Source: an uncultured Thermomicrobiales bacterium (GTDB taxonomy: Bacteria; Chloroflexota; Chloroflexia; Thermomicrobiales; UBA6265). Taken from it: a stretch of 47,654 bases of DNA. Below the pieces are notes generated by a model. It searched no databases and was not told the DNA's origin. It saw only the letters and a program-made list of their open reading frames with translations. The position numbers were made by a program, and so were the translations under genes. Position 1 is the stretch's first letter. The number at the start of each line of letters is the position of its first letter. Shown in pieces: positions 1 through 10,581 of the stretch. Where the stretch lies: NCBI GenBank assembly GCA_902806325.1, contig CADCWE010000269.1, positions 1-47,654 on the forward strand. The letters run 5' to 3'.

Positions 1-207
1 CAGGGCCGCCTCGTCGGCGGCCCCGATGCGCGGCGGCCGGCCGGGGACGGGGCGCGGGGCGAGGCCGCCGGGTTCCCCGGCCCGCGCCAGCCAGCGGTAG
101 ACGGTCGCCCGCCCCACCCCGAACGTTTGGGCCGCTTCGGTCTTGGCCATGCCGGCGGCGACGGCACCCACGACGCGGGATCGCAGATCGGCCGAGTACG
201 CTTTCAT
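1..207 (-). CDS. IS630-family-like transposase, N-terminal HTH part (runs off the window edge)
   Basis: Minus-strand translation from ATG at 207: MKAYSADLRSRVVGAVAAGMAKTEAAQTFGVGRATVYRWLARAGEPGGLAPRPVPGRPPRIG, typical of IS630 HTH N-termini; open to the edge. Confidence 0.75.
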   Translation of the reverse strand, partial: MKAYSADLRSRVVGAVAAGMAKTEAAQTFGVGRATVYRWLARAGEPGGLAPRPVPGRPPRIGAADEAAL

Positions 208-253
208 CGCCCGATCTTCGCAGGCGTCTCAATGCTTCTGCAACCCGCTCTGA

Positions 254-293
254 CACTATCCGCTCATGGCATGCCCATGATATGCCGATAGTG
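254..293. repeat. Imperfect inverted repeat (CACTATC...GATAGTG with inner GGCAT...ATGCC)
   Basis: Direct reading: CACTATCcgctcatGGCATgcccatgatATGCCGATAGTG, upstream of the transposase start. Confidence 0.5.
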
Positions 294-310
294 CATGCTA
301 ACGCGACCTC

Positions 311-359
311 AAGTCCCGGAGGGACTTCGTAGGTTCAGCGCGGGCCTTCAGCCCCGCGC
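311..359. repeat. Double hairpin repeat element
   Basis: AAGTCCC-gga-GGGACTT followed by GCGCGGG...CCCGCGC; intergenic. Confidence 0.6.
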
Positions 360-386
360 CGCTTCAACCCCGCCGGACGCGCCGCC

Positions 387-3377
387 CTACCCGTTCCCCA
401 CCGGCGGCTCGGGGAGCGTTTCCGAGGTCAGCGTGGCGTCCAGCGGCGGGTCCACGATCTCCACCTCCTCCCCTTGGGGCGGCACCTGGCCCTGGCCCTG
501 GTTTGGGATCAAGGGGGCGAGGACGGCGGCGGCCGGTTGGTAGCGGTGGACCGCGTGGCTGCCCTGGTCGGTGATCAGGATGGCGCCGTCCGGCGCCGTC
601 GCGATCCCGACCGGGGCTTGGAGCAGTTCGTTGCCGACTTGGGTGATCGGGCTGAGGATCTCGCCGCCGGATCCGAGGACCTCGACGGAGCCGGTGTTGG
701 CGGAGGTGGCGTAGAGGTTGCCGTCGAGACCGAAGGTGAGGTAGGGGCTGAAGTCGGTCGAGCCGATCCACGCCGGGACCGGCCATTGGTCGAGCGCGTT
801 GCCCGCCTTGTCCCAAACGCTGATCCGGCCGTTGTTGGTGTCGGCGACGTAGACCCGGCCGTCTGGCCCAAGCGCGATCCCGACCGGTTCGAGGAGTTGA
901 TTCGGGCCGCTGCCGTTGCCGCCGAAGGTGCGCTTGAACGAGCCGTCGGGACCGAAGACCTGGACCCGTTCGTTGCCCGTGTCGACGACGTAGACCTCGC
1001 TGGCGCCGTCATCGACCGCAACCCCGCGTGGGCCGAAGAACTTGCCGTCGAGATTGGGCACGGCGGCGGTCGGCGAACCGCCGGTGTCGCCGTTCTCGCC
1101 GAACTGGCGGATCACGGCGCCGGAGGCGTCGAAGACGACGATCCGGTGATTCCAGGTGTCTGCCACGTAAATCAGGCCGTCGGCGCCGGTGGCGATCCCG
1201 CTCGGGCCTTGCTGAAACTGGGTGCCGAACGTGTAGCCGCCGCCGTCGCCGCCCCAGATGCCGACGAAGCGACCATCGGCGTCGAAGGTCTGGACCCGCA
1301 GGTTGTCCTGGTCGACGACGTAGATCGCCGAGCCGTCCGGCGCGACCGCGATCCCGCGCGGGCGGTCGAGTTGGCCGCGCCCGCGTCCTTGGCCGGCCCG
1401 GTCGAAGAGGTCGAAGGGCCCGCTGTTGGGGATCAGGCGAGCGCTCAACTCGGCGTTGAAACCGACCGCGATGGTCGTCGGGTCGGGATCGGTCTCGAGG
1501 TCGCGGTAAAGGAGATAGCGGGTGCCATCGAGCCAGTTGCCCGGCACGACGAGGTGGCGGACCACGTCCAGGATGTCCGGATTCTGGTAGGTGGCCGGCA
1601 CCCGGTTGACGTACGGGTAGTCGAACGGGGTGTATCCGGCATCGGCCATCCCGGTCCGATCCGGCGCGATCACCACTTGGGACGTTTGCAGCGGCGCCTG
1701 CCCGGCCGCCACCACCTGGAGATCCGGGAACTGGCGGAAGTACCAGCGGAACGGCCATTGCAACCGTTGATCGACGGCGATGCCGAGACCGTTGCCGCCG
1801 GTCGGGTCGCGGACCGACCCCTGGGCGACGGTGACGTCGCGGGAGAGGCGGGTCACCCGCGCCACCAACGGCTGGACCGCCGCCGTCGCGGTTTCCTGCG
1901 CCAGCAGTTCCCGCCCCTCGTCGGCCTCGTAAAAGTTGAGCAGCACCGTCGAGCGCAGGCTGTAGGCCCCGAGCACGAGCAGCACCACCAGCAGCAACAC
2001 CGCGCCCGGCCGGACCACCCGCGCGGCCGGGTCGGGGTTCCGGATCACGCCGTACGCGGCGACGCCAAACAGGACCACGATCAAGCCGGCGACGACCGCC
2101 TGAACGGTCGCCCGGCCTTCGTCGACCGCCTCGCCGGTCCGCCCGATCAGAACCGCAAACGCGACCGAGGCGACGAAGACGCCGAGCAGCGCCAGGATCA
2201 GCAAGCCGCCCGGACCGCGGAGGACGTTGCGCCAGTTGACGGCCGCGAACAAGTCCCCGATGGCGCCCCCCGCCAGCAGCACCAGCGGCAGCGCGACGTG
2301 GACGGCGTGATCCGGCGTCGACCCGGCGCTGAAGCTGAACAGCACCAGCGCCGCCGCGAACCAGCCGGCGAAGAAGGTCCACCCGAGCGCGCCGTCGCCG
2401 TCGAGACGGCCGGAATAGACCGCGACCACGGCGAAAACGACCGCCATGATCTCGTAGAGCAGGATCGCGAGCAGGAAGAAGCGCGATGAGGTCGGCGAGG
2501 TGTCGTTGCCGAGCAGCCGCCCCCAGTCGGCGAACGTGGTCGCCAACCCGGAGAGGGCCGGGATGTCGCTGAACAAGCGGGTGAAACAGGCCGCCAGGGC
2601 GACGAAGGCGCCGATCCCGAACAGCCCGGCGGTCTCGCCGGAGCCGAACAGCGCCCGCAAGCCGCGAACGGTCGCGCCCGGTTCACCCTCCGGCGGGGCG
2701 TCCGGATCGTCGTTGGAGGCCCGCGCCCGGTCGAAGACGGTTGCCAACCCGGCCCCGGCGCCGAGCGCGATCAGGACCGAGATCGAACTCGGCCCGCTGG
2801 CGATCAAGGCGCCGAGCGCCGCCCCGGCGCCGATCGCCCACCGTCGGACCGCCGTCCCGCCAAGTCCGGCCCGCAGGACCGCGACGACCAGCAGCAGGGC
2901 GCAGAACGCGACCGCGATCTCCGGCTGCGCCGTGCGCGACGACCAGACCAGCGTCGGCGACAGCGCGGCGACCGCCGCCATTCCCAGGGCCGCCGGACGG
3001 CCAACGAACGGCCGCAGCGCGCCGATCAGGCCAAGCATCCCCAACCCGAGCAGCGCCGGGGCGATCCGCGCCGTGGCATCCGTCGCCCCGAAGAGGAAGA
3101 ACCCGAACGCCTGCAAGAGCAAGAAGAGCGGCGCCGTGGTCGGCAGGTCCGCCCCCGGCAAGCTGGGTCGTCCCTCGTAGAAGGCAAAGGCGTGGTAGGT
3201 CCGGTACGCCTCCGCGGGGGACAGGCCCCAGACATCCAGGTTGCCCAAGCGGACCGCCACGGCCGTCGCCAGCACGATGGCCCAGCCGATCGCGGCCCAA
3301 CTGACCGCGCCCAGATCAATCGTCCGGTCCAGCACCGTCACCGGCCGCCCCGACGAATCCGACGCCGTTCGTTCCAC
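387..3377 (-). CDS. GT-C/ArnT-like multi-TM membrane protein with C-terminal NHL-repeat beta-propeller
   Basis: GTG start VERTASDSS...; N-terminal multi-TM region, then repeated NHL motifs (GIAVAPDGSAIYVVDQDNLRVQTFD, GIATGADGLIYVADTWNHRIVVFD, GVAVDDGASEVYVVDTGNERVQVF, GIALGPDGRVYVADTNNGRISVW). The longer ORF to 4772 overlaps the upstream gene out of frame. Confidence 0.8.
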   Translation of the reverse strand: MERTASDSSGRPVTVLDRTIDLGAVSWAAIGWAIVLATAVAVRLGNLDVWGLSPAEAYRTYHAFAFYEGRPSLPGADLPTTAPLFLLLQAFGFFLFGATDATARIAPALLGLGMLGLIGALRPFVGRPAALGMAAVAALSPTLVWSSRTAQPEIAVAFCALLLVVAVLRAGLGGTAVRRWAIGAGAALGALIASGPSSISVLIALGAGAGLATVFDRARASNDDPDAPPEGEPGATVRGLRALFGSGETAGLFGIGAFVALAACFTRLFSDIPALSGLATTFADWGRLLGNDTSPTSSRFFLLAILLYEIMAVVFAVVAVYSGRLDGDGALGWTFFAGWFAAALVLFSFSAGSTPDHAVHVALPLVLLAGGAIGDLFAAVNWRNVLRGPGGLLILALLGVFVASVAFAVLIGRTGEAVDEGRATVQAVVAGLIVVLFGVAAYGVIRNPDPAARVVRPGAVLLLVVLLVLGAYSLRSTVLLNFYEADEGRELLAQETATAAVQPLVARVTRLSRDVTVAQGSVRDPTGGNGLGIAVDQRLQWPFRWYFRQFPDLQVVAAGQAPLQTSQVVIAPDRTGMADAGYTPFDYPYVNRVPATYQNPDILDVVRHLVVPGNWLDGTRYLLYRDLETDPDPTTIAVGFNAELSARLIPNSGPFDLFDRAGQGRGRGQLDRPRGIAVAPDGSAIYVVDQDNLRVQTFDADGRFVGIWGGDGGGYTFGTQFQQGPSGIATGADGLIYVADTWNHRIVVFDASGAVIRQFGENGDTGGSPTAAVPNLDGKFFGPRGVAVDDGASEVYVVDTGNERVQVFGPDGSFKRTFGGNGSGPNQLLEPVGIALGPDGRVYVADTNNGRISVWDKAGNALDQWPVPAWIGSTDFSPYLTFGLDGNLYATSANTGSVEVLGSGGEILSPITQVGNELLQAPVGIATAPDGAILITDQGSHAVHRYQPAAAVLAPLIPNQGQGQVPPQGEEVEIVDPPLDATLTSETLPEPPVGNG

Positions 3378-3457
3378 GCCTGTCGTCCTCCGGGACGAAG
3401 CCGTCGGCCGGTCAGCCGTCGGCAGCAAGCCGCTCGCCGATCGCTGACGGCCGAAGC

Positions 3458-6064
3458 TTAGTAGCGGATCCCGTTCAACCGCGGCACCAGATCGTCCCGC
3501 ACGTAGACCGTCATCGTGAAGCTGCCGATTTTGCCGGGCAGGTCGCGGTACATCGCCAGGCGGTAGAGCCGCTGCTGGCCTTCGGCGGTGAGCTGGGTTT
3601 CCAAGCTGTCGCCGATCGAGCCGATGATCGCCGGCAGGTCGCTCGGGTTGTCTTGGCTGCCCCAGGCCGAGCGCCACGGCTCGATCTCTGGCGCGATCGC
3701 GAACTTGCGGTAGGTCTCGTCCTCGGGGAACCACCAGCGGAGCGCGTAGGTCTGCGCCGTGTAGCCGTCCATGTACTGGGCGATGTTGGCGCATTCGGTC
3801 TCGTTGGCGATGACGACGGCGGCGTTGTTCGGGGGCGCCTCGCTGATCCCGTTGCCGAAGTAGCGCTTGTTCGGATAGTCGCGCAGATACCACTGGTAGG
3901 GCCAGGAGGCGCAGCTGTTGTACCAGACCTCGAGGTCTTTGCCGCCGGTCAGCTCCATCGAAAGATGGTCGATCTCGGCCATCACGCGGGTCACGTCGGG
4001 GGAGCTTTGGGTGTAGACGATCATGTCCCGGGGCACGTCGCCGTCGAGGTAGTTGAGCCGCCACCCAGCGTGGACCTGCAACAGCAGCAGGACTGCCAGC
4101 GCCGCGAAGGCTCCCGTCCGTGCCGCGCGGCCCGGTCCGACCGCCCACCAGGCGAGGCCGATCAGGGCAATCGCCGCGATCAGCGGCAGCGCCAGGAGCC
4201 ACCAGTCGTCGAGGGCCTGGCCTGAAACGTCGCGCACCCAACCGGCACCATCCGGCCCGCGGCTGAAGCCGCCGTAGGTCAGGCGCCCGGCGAGAAAGAA
4301 CCACCCCCCGGCGAGCAGCACCAAGGCGATCCCGACCGCCGGCGCGACCCACGATCCGGACACCGATGCCCGTCCCGTCCCAACCCGGTTCCGTGCCGCG
4401 CCGAGCGCCGCCGGTGCTCGCTCGACCAACTCGCCGATCAGCGACGCCGCCAGCAGCGTGGCCGGCAACGCGAAGTGGATCACCAACCAGGGCATTTTCT
4501 CGCCGGCCCACGACAGCACCGCAAACATGAACCCGAACCAGGCGAGCAGGAACAGGTTCGTGAATTGGCGCGGCCCCGCCGACCACGCGCGGTTCACGTG
4601 GACGCCGGTGCCCGTTCCGCGGGTGATCCGCACCGGGCCGACGGTCCGCCAGAGCACGACCGCCGCCGCCGCCAGCCCAAAGAGCACCGCGACGAACTCG
4701 TACTGCGGAAAGAGCAGGAGGAAATAGAACCACGGTTGCTCGCCGCGCTGGACGTCGTGCTGGGCCAGCCAATAGAAGAGGGTGCCACGGGTCGACACGG
4801 TGCCGGTGGCCAATCCCTCCATGTTGGTGAAGAGGGTGGTGTAGAGGACGACAAAGATCCCGGCGAACGTCGCGATCGCCGCGCCGAGGCCGATCTTATC
4901 GCGCCAGGCGGCCAACACCGCCCGATCGACGCTGCCCTCCGGCGCCCCGCCGAGGGAGCCTTCGACCAGCCCCTGGCCGGGCGCGTTCGGATCGCGCTGC
5001 ATCCGCAGCACCAGCACCGCCAGGACGACGAAGGTCGCCGCCAGCAGCAGGGCCGCCACCACCAGCGGCCAGGTCAGCAACTCGCCGTAGAACCGGAGCT
5101 GGTTGTCGCGGGTCGCCTGGGGCGCGCCGTCGCCGCCCCACGGGATCTCGGGGAACGGCTCGTCCCAGATCCGGGGCACCGCGACCAGCATCGCCACGCC
5201 GAGCGCCGCCGCCCCGACGTGCAGCGGCACCAGCGGCCGCAGCGTGCCCCAGAGCAGGGCACCCCAGACCACCAGCACGAACACGAGCGCGATCGCGAAC
5301 ACGATCTCGTGGTTGGCGTAGAGGAAACTGAGCGTGCCGGCCCCGATCACGAGCCACCGCCGCTGCGGCCGTTCGATGTAGCGCACGATGGCGACGAACA
5401 AGGCCAGCGAGCCGACCACCGTGTAGATGTCGTGCCGGATGTACCGGCTCTGGTAGAGGATCGCCGGGGAAAACAGCAGGAGCACGGACGCCGTCAGCGC
5501 CCCCCACCGCCCGAGCAGCCGCGGCCCGCGCAGGAACCACGGCAACCCGACCAGGATCACCCCTGCCAACGCCGGCACGTAGCGGCTGGTCGCGTCCGAT
5601 GCGCCGAACAGAAAGTAGGCAAGGGCGTTGGCGTGGAACAGGAACGGCCCGTGCATCAGCGGGTCGTGGGTGTAGGGATCGACCCCGGCAAAGAAGCCCC
5701 ACGAGTAGTAGGCGTGCAGGCTCTCGTCGTGGTGCAGCGCCTTGCCGCCCAAGTCCCAGAACCGCGTCAGCGCCGCGGCGACCAGCAGCAGCGCGTAGGC
5801 GGCGTGTTCCCAGGTGACACGCGCCGTCCACGGCACCGCCACCCGGTCGACGGCCGCGGCCTCGCCATCCGCCACGTCCACGGGCTCGACCCGGAGCGTG
5901 GGCGCGACAGCGGCTTCGGCCAGCTGCCGCTCCGCGCCGTTCGCGGGTTGCTCGCCCGGAATCGCCGGGATCGCCGCCGTCCCGGCGCCGTCGGGTTCGA
6001 GGACCCCGTGACCGTCGTCCGGCTTGGCCTCGCTCGACCGGCGTTTCGTCGTGGGTGCGCGCAA
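3458..6064 (-). CDS. GT-C-like integral membrane protein (TIGR03663/Agl23-like)
   Basis: Multi-TM; ALHHDESLHAYYSWGFFAGVDPYTHDPLMHGPFLFHANALAYFLFGASDATSRYVPAL resembles TIGR03663 proteins. Confidence 0.78.
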   Translation of the reverse strand: MRAPTTKRRSSEAKPDDGHGVLEPDGAGTAAIPAIPGEQPANGAERQLAEAAVAPTLRVEPVDVADGEAAAVDRVAVPWTARVTWEHAAYALLLVAAALTRFWDLGGKALHHDESLHAYYSWGFFAGVDPYTHDPLMHGPFLFHANALAYFLFGASDATSRYVPALAGVILVGLPWFLRGPRLLGRWGALTASVLLLFSPAILYQSRYIRHDIYTVVGSLALFVAIVRYIERPQRRWLVIGAGTLSFLYANHEIVFAIALVFVLVVWGALLWGTLRPLVPLHVGAAALGVAMLVAVPRIWDEPFPEIPWGGDGAPQATRDNQLRFYGELLTWPLVVAALLLAATFVVLAVLVLRMQRDPNAPGQGLVEGSLGGAPEGSVDRAVLAAWRDKIGLGAAIATFAGIFVVLYTTLFTNMEGLATGTVSTRGTLFYWLAQHDVQRGEQPWFYFLLLFPQYEFVAVLFGLAAAAVVLWRTVGPVRITRGTGTGVHVNRAWSAGPRQFTNLFLLAWFGFMFAVLSWAGEKMPWLVIHFALPATLLAASLIGELVERAPAALGAARNRVGTGRASVSGSWVAPAVGIALVLLAGGWFFLAGRLTYGGFSRGPDGAGWVRDVSGQALDDWWLLALPLIAAIALIGLAWWAVGPGRAARTGAFAALAVLLLLQVHAGWRLNYLDGDVPRDMIVYTQSSPDVTRVMAEIDHLSMELTGGKDLEVWYNSCASWPYQWYLRDYPNKRYFGNGISEAPPNNAAVVIANETECANIAQYMDGYTAQTYALRWWFPEDETYRKFAIAPEIEPWRSAWGSQDNPSDLPAIIGSIGDSLETQLTAEGQQRLYRLAMYRDLPGKIGSFTMTVYVRDDLVPRLNGIRY

Positions 6065-6384
6065 AGTCCTCGTCGTCCCCGCTCCGGCTCGCCTTCGGTT
6101 CCGCGCGCGTTCTCGCCACCCGCGCGCGTTCCTCGACCACCCCGAAGCCCAAAATCGTCTCGAACCCGCCGGAGTATACGACGCGGCCCAATTGGCGGAC
6201 CACGCGCGGAAGCCAGCCCTATCCCATCAGACGCACCGATGCGCGTTCCGGATACATCCCGACCGTTTGTGCAACCCGCACACGAACCCCGAACGAATTC
6301 GGCGCCCCCGCACCTATGATCGGGATCGGACCCTGCTTAGACTCGGAGGCGGATCGCGGCGTGCGGGCCGGGTTTGGCCTCGAA

Positions 6385-7635
<1,251 letters not shown>

Positions 7636-7693
7636 TCGGTGGTCGGAAGTCGGGCGTATGGCCTCCGACCCGCGATCGAAAGGAACGGCTCCA

Positions 7694-7828
7694 ATGATCC
7701 TGATCGCCTTCGCCTGCTTTGCCCTCCTCGTCGTCGCGTGGATGATGGCCCCGACCGAGAAGGCCCGCGTCACCAAGCCGGCGCCGGCGCCGATCCAGGT
7801 CGGCGATCTGGTCGATGCCGTCGCCTAG
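7694..7828 (+). CDS. Small single-TM protein (44 aa) downstream of amtB
   Basis: MILIAFACFALLVVAWMMAPTEKARVTKPAPAPIQVGDLVDAVA; GAAAGGAACGG purine-rich RBS-like stretch upstream; same strand as amtB. Confidence 0.5.
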   Translation: MILIAFACFALLVVAWMMAPTEKARVTKPAPAPIQVGDLVDAVA

Positions 7829-7992
7829 CGTCCAGACTGCGCGAATAGACCAGCGCCTCGACGCGGGCGGACCACCACCGGTCCGCCCGCGTCGGCGTGC
7901 CCGGCACCCTCGCTCCAGGGCGTGGCCGGACCGACGTGGTACCCTCACCCGTAACAGCGGTCTGGCCACGGGGAGCGCGGGAGGATGGGAAC

Positions 7993-8301
7993 TTGGCGGA
8001 CGACCACGGACACGACCACGACCACGACCACGCCACGGTCGCGCCCAAGGACCCCAACGAGCAGGCCGCCTTGGCGCGCGACATCGGCGAGGAACTGACC
8101 GAGATCTTCGTCCGCTATGTTCAGGGCGATGTTCCGTTCGAGGACATGACCTTCCTCACCTTCGAGACCTTGGAGAACCTGTCCATCGTCGCCAGCGGCG
8201 AGTACGAGCTCGACTACGACGAGGACCAGGAGTACGAGATCGAGGAAGCGACCGAGGAGCAGGAAGACCTCGCCCAAGAACCGTCCCGCGACGGGGATTA
8301 G
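7993..8301 (+). CDS. Small hypothetical protein with His-rich N-terminus and acidic C-terminus
   Basis: TTG start (GGGA upstream): MADDHGHDHDHDHATVAPKDPNEQAALARDIGEELTEIFVRYVQGDVPFEDMTFLTFETLENLSIVASGEYELDYDEDQEYEIEEATEEQ. Confidence 0.65.
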   Translation: MADDHGHDHDHDHATVAPKDPNEQAALARDIGEELTEIFVRYVQGDVPFEDMTFLTFETLENLSIVASGEYELDYDEDQEYEIEEATEEQEDLAQEPSRDGD

Positions 8302-8519
8302 GCGGGCCAACCGGGGCGCGAGTCGCCCGCCGCCGACCCGGTCTCGACAAGGCCGCCGCCACCGACCCCGGGCACCCGGGCTCCGCGCGACGCCGGCAAC
8401 GTCTCTCCGAGGCGGAGTACGGATAACCATCCCGGTCGGGATGCGGTGGTGAGCGGCGAATCGTGCCAGACCCCGGCGTCTGCTTGGGGAAGCGCGACGG
8501 TGGAGTGTCCTCGTTCGCT

Positions 8520-9281
8520 ATGCACCACGTCCGCCGCGAGCAACGCCTCGCCGTTCGCATCGCCGTTGTGCTGGGCGTCGTCGTGGTGGCGATCGCCGCG
8601 CCGCTGATTCTTTCGTCGTCGCTGCGGTTACGGCTGGGGTACGCGTTGGATTTGGTGCCGGGCGACGAGGCGACGCGCCTCTACGAGGCCGACCACCGGA
8701 TCGAGTTGGTGGTGGTTCGGGAGGAGGTCCCGGTCGAACTGTCGCTGGCGATCGAGCGATTCACCGCCCGCTACATCGCCGACCGGCGCGGCGGCACGGT
8801 GGTCCTGCACGACATCGCCGGCGGCCAACCGTTGGACCTCCCGTTGGCGACGTACGACTTCATCGCCGGGTCCGACGACGGCAAGGCGTTGCTGTTCCGG
8901 GACTCCGCGGCGCCATCCGACCGGGTCGGCGCGGTGGTCGTGTTCCCCGCCGAAGGCACCGTTCGCCCGCTCCCGGCCGGGGACTCAGAGCCGCCGCTGC
9001 CCGGCGATTGGGAGACCGACGTCACCTTGCGGGCGGTCGGCTGCGATGGCGTTTCGCCGCGGCAGACCTGGATCGCCTGCGTCGTCCACGGCGAGGGGTT
9101 CTCGCGCTATTGGCTGGGCGATTGGCAGGTGCAGATCCGGCGCTTTGGCCGCTCCGGCGACTGGACCGCGCTCTACCGGGGTCTCGGCCCCGACCCGATC
9201 GTCGGCTGGACCCCGGACGAGCAACACCTGCTGATCCAGACCGAAGGCGGCATCTTTCGGCTGGAGGTGCCGGCACCGTAA
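8520..9281 (+). CDS. Membrane-anchored hypothetical protein
   Basis: MHHVRREQRLAVRIAVVLGVVVVAIAAPLILSSS (N-terminal TM), then an extracytoplasmic domain; shadow ORFs opposite are low complexity. Confidence 0.65.
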   Translation: MHHVRREQRLAVRIAVVLGVVVVAIAAPLILSSSLRLRLGYALDLVPGDEATRLYEADHRIELVVVREEVPVELSLAIERFTARYIADRRGGTVVLHDIAGGQPLDLPLATYDFIAGSDDGKALLFRDSAAPSDRVGAVVVFPAEGTVRPLPAGDSEPPLPGDWETDVTLRAVGCDGVSPRQTWIACVVHGEGFSRYWLGDWQVQIRRFGRSGDWTALYRGLGPDPIVGWTPDEQHLLIQTEGGIFRLEVPAP

Positions 9282-9301
9282 CGGGCGGCGCAGACGGCGA
9301 G

Positions 9302-9784
9302 CTAGCCCGCGTGGCGGAAACCGGCGGCGCGCATCGTCAGGGGTTCGATGTCGGCAAAGACGGCCGCCTCGACGACCTCGGCGACAAACAGGATGGAGTC
9401 GCCGGCGTCGGTCGCCGAGCGGACCTCGCATACGACATATCCCCCCGAGTCGGCCAGGGCGGGGATGCCGCTTGCGGTGGAAGCGACCGCGAGGCCAAGC
9501 GCCGCGAACTTATCCCCCGCCCGCGCCTTTGGGCGGCCCAGCGCGCCAGCGAGGTCCCGTTGCCCCTCCGCCAGCGGGCAGACCGCGAACCGGCCGCTGG
9601 CCCGGATCAGCGGCAGCGTCGAGGAGTCCCGCTCCACCGAGAGGGCGATCAGCGGCGGATCGAACGAGACTTGGGTCAGCCAGTTGGCCGTGAACACGCC
9701 GCGATCGTCACCGTGCGCCGCCGTCACCGCGTAGAGGCCGTAGGTGATCTGCCGGAGGATGGTCTTCTTGGCGTCGAGGTCCAT
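9302..9784 (-). CDS. Flavin reductase-like domain protein
   Basis: MDLDAKKTILRQITYGLYAVTAAHGDDRGVFTANWLTQVSFDPPLIALSVERDSSTLPLIRASGRFAV is typical of flavin reductase-like FMN-binding domains. Confidence 0.85.
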   Translation of the reverse strand: MDLDAKKTILRQITYGLYAVTAAHGDDRGVFTANWLTQVSFDPPLIALSVERDSSTLPLIRASGRFAVCPLAEGQRDLAGALGRPKARAGDKFAALGLAVASTASGIPALADSGGYVVCEVRSATDAGDSILFVAEVVEAAVFADIEPLTMRAAGFRHAG

Positions 9785-9917
9785 CGAGGCTCCTGCTTTT
9801 GGGTGTCGCTCTCGCTATCGAACGCGGGTGGACGAGATGCTGAGCGACCGCCCGCGTCCCCGGTCGCCCCGTCACGATGGGCACCAACGGTCCCAGGGGA
9901 TCGGTTGCCCACTTGGG

Positions 9918-10355
9918 TTACGGCGACATCGCCTCCAGATCCGGCCGCAGCACCACGCTCTCCTGTTCGTTGGGATCCGTCCGCGCCAGCACCGCGACGC
10001 ACGGCTCGGTGGCGCTCGCGTTGAACGGCAGGTGTGGCACCCCGGCCGGAATGTAGAACATCTCCCCGGCTTTGATCGTCGCGTGCTGGCTCAGGTCGTG
10101 CCCGTACCAGGTTTCGCTTTCTCCGGAGACCACGTAGATCGCGGTCTCGTGGTCCTGGTGGAGGTGGGCCTTGGCCCGCCCGCCTGGCGGAATCGTCAGC
10201 AGCATCATGCAGATCTTTTCGGCCCCGACGCTCTCGGCCGAGATCCCGCCGACGTAGGCGAAGCCCTGCTTGCCGTCGTACGTCCCCGCTGGCCGGATGA
10301 CCCGGCACGTGGCGGCGGGTTTGGCGGGCGGGGCCGAATCCGTGGCGGCATTCAT
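9918..10355 (-). CDS. Cupin domain protein
   Basis: IPPGGRAKAHLHQDHETAIYVVSGESETWYGHDLSQHATIKAGEMFYIPAGVPHLPFN: both cupin motifs. Confidence 0.85.
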   Translation of the reverse strand: MNAATDSAPPAKPAATCRVIRPAGTYDGKQGFAYVGGISAESVGAEKICMMLLTIPPGGRAKAHLHQDHETAIYVVSGESETWYGHDLSQHATIKAGEMFYIPAGVPHLPFNASATEPCVAVLARTDPNEQESVVLRPDLEAMSP

Positions 10356-10522
10356 GCATCGTCTCCTGCGCGTGTTGCGGCTGGCTCGCGATGGCCCGAA
10401 CGATAGCCCATCGTTCACTTCCCGGGCAGCCAGACCAAACATTTCATCCCGATGCCGCAACTCCGTGACAGTTTTCACGCATCATGGCCATAGGCATCGG
10501 CAACGCGATGGCCTACCGTTGA

Positions 10523-10543
10523 CCCACCACCCACTACCCGCCG
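10523..10543. repeat. Short degenerate heptamer run (CCCACCA CCCACTA CCCGCCG)
   Basis: Direct reading, intergenic, upstream of the ORF at 10582. Confidence 0.3.
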
Positions 10544-10581
10544 GGTGGCGGTGCGCCAGTCTCCGGGTAAGGACCGTTTCG

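Noticed and set aside
474-2489. 671-aa plus-strand ORF
   Set aside because: Antisense shadow of the NHL/GT-C gene; composition Arg/Asp/Gly/Val rich with no family features, typical of high-GC opposite-strand ORFs.
3378-4772. N-terminal half of the 1461-aa minus ORF
   Set aside because: This part overlaps the 868-aa membrane protein in another frame and is low-complexity Arg/Gly/Ala; the real gene starts near 3377.
4475-6319. 614-aa plus-strand ORF
   Set aside because: Shadow ORF (Gln/Arg/Glu-rich) opposite the GT-C membrane gene.
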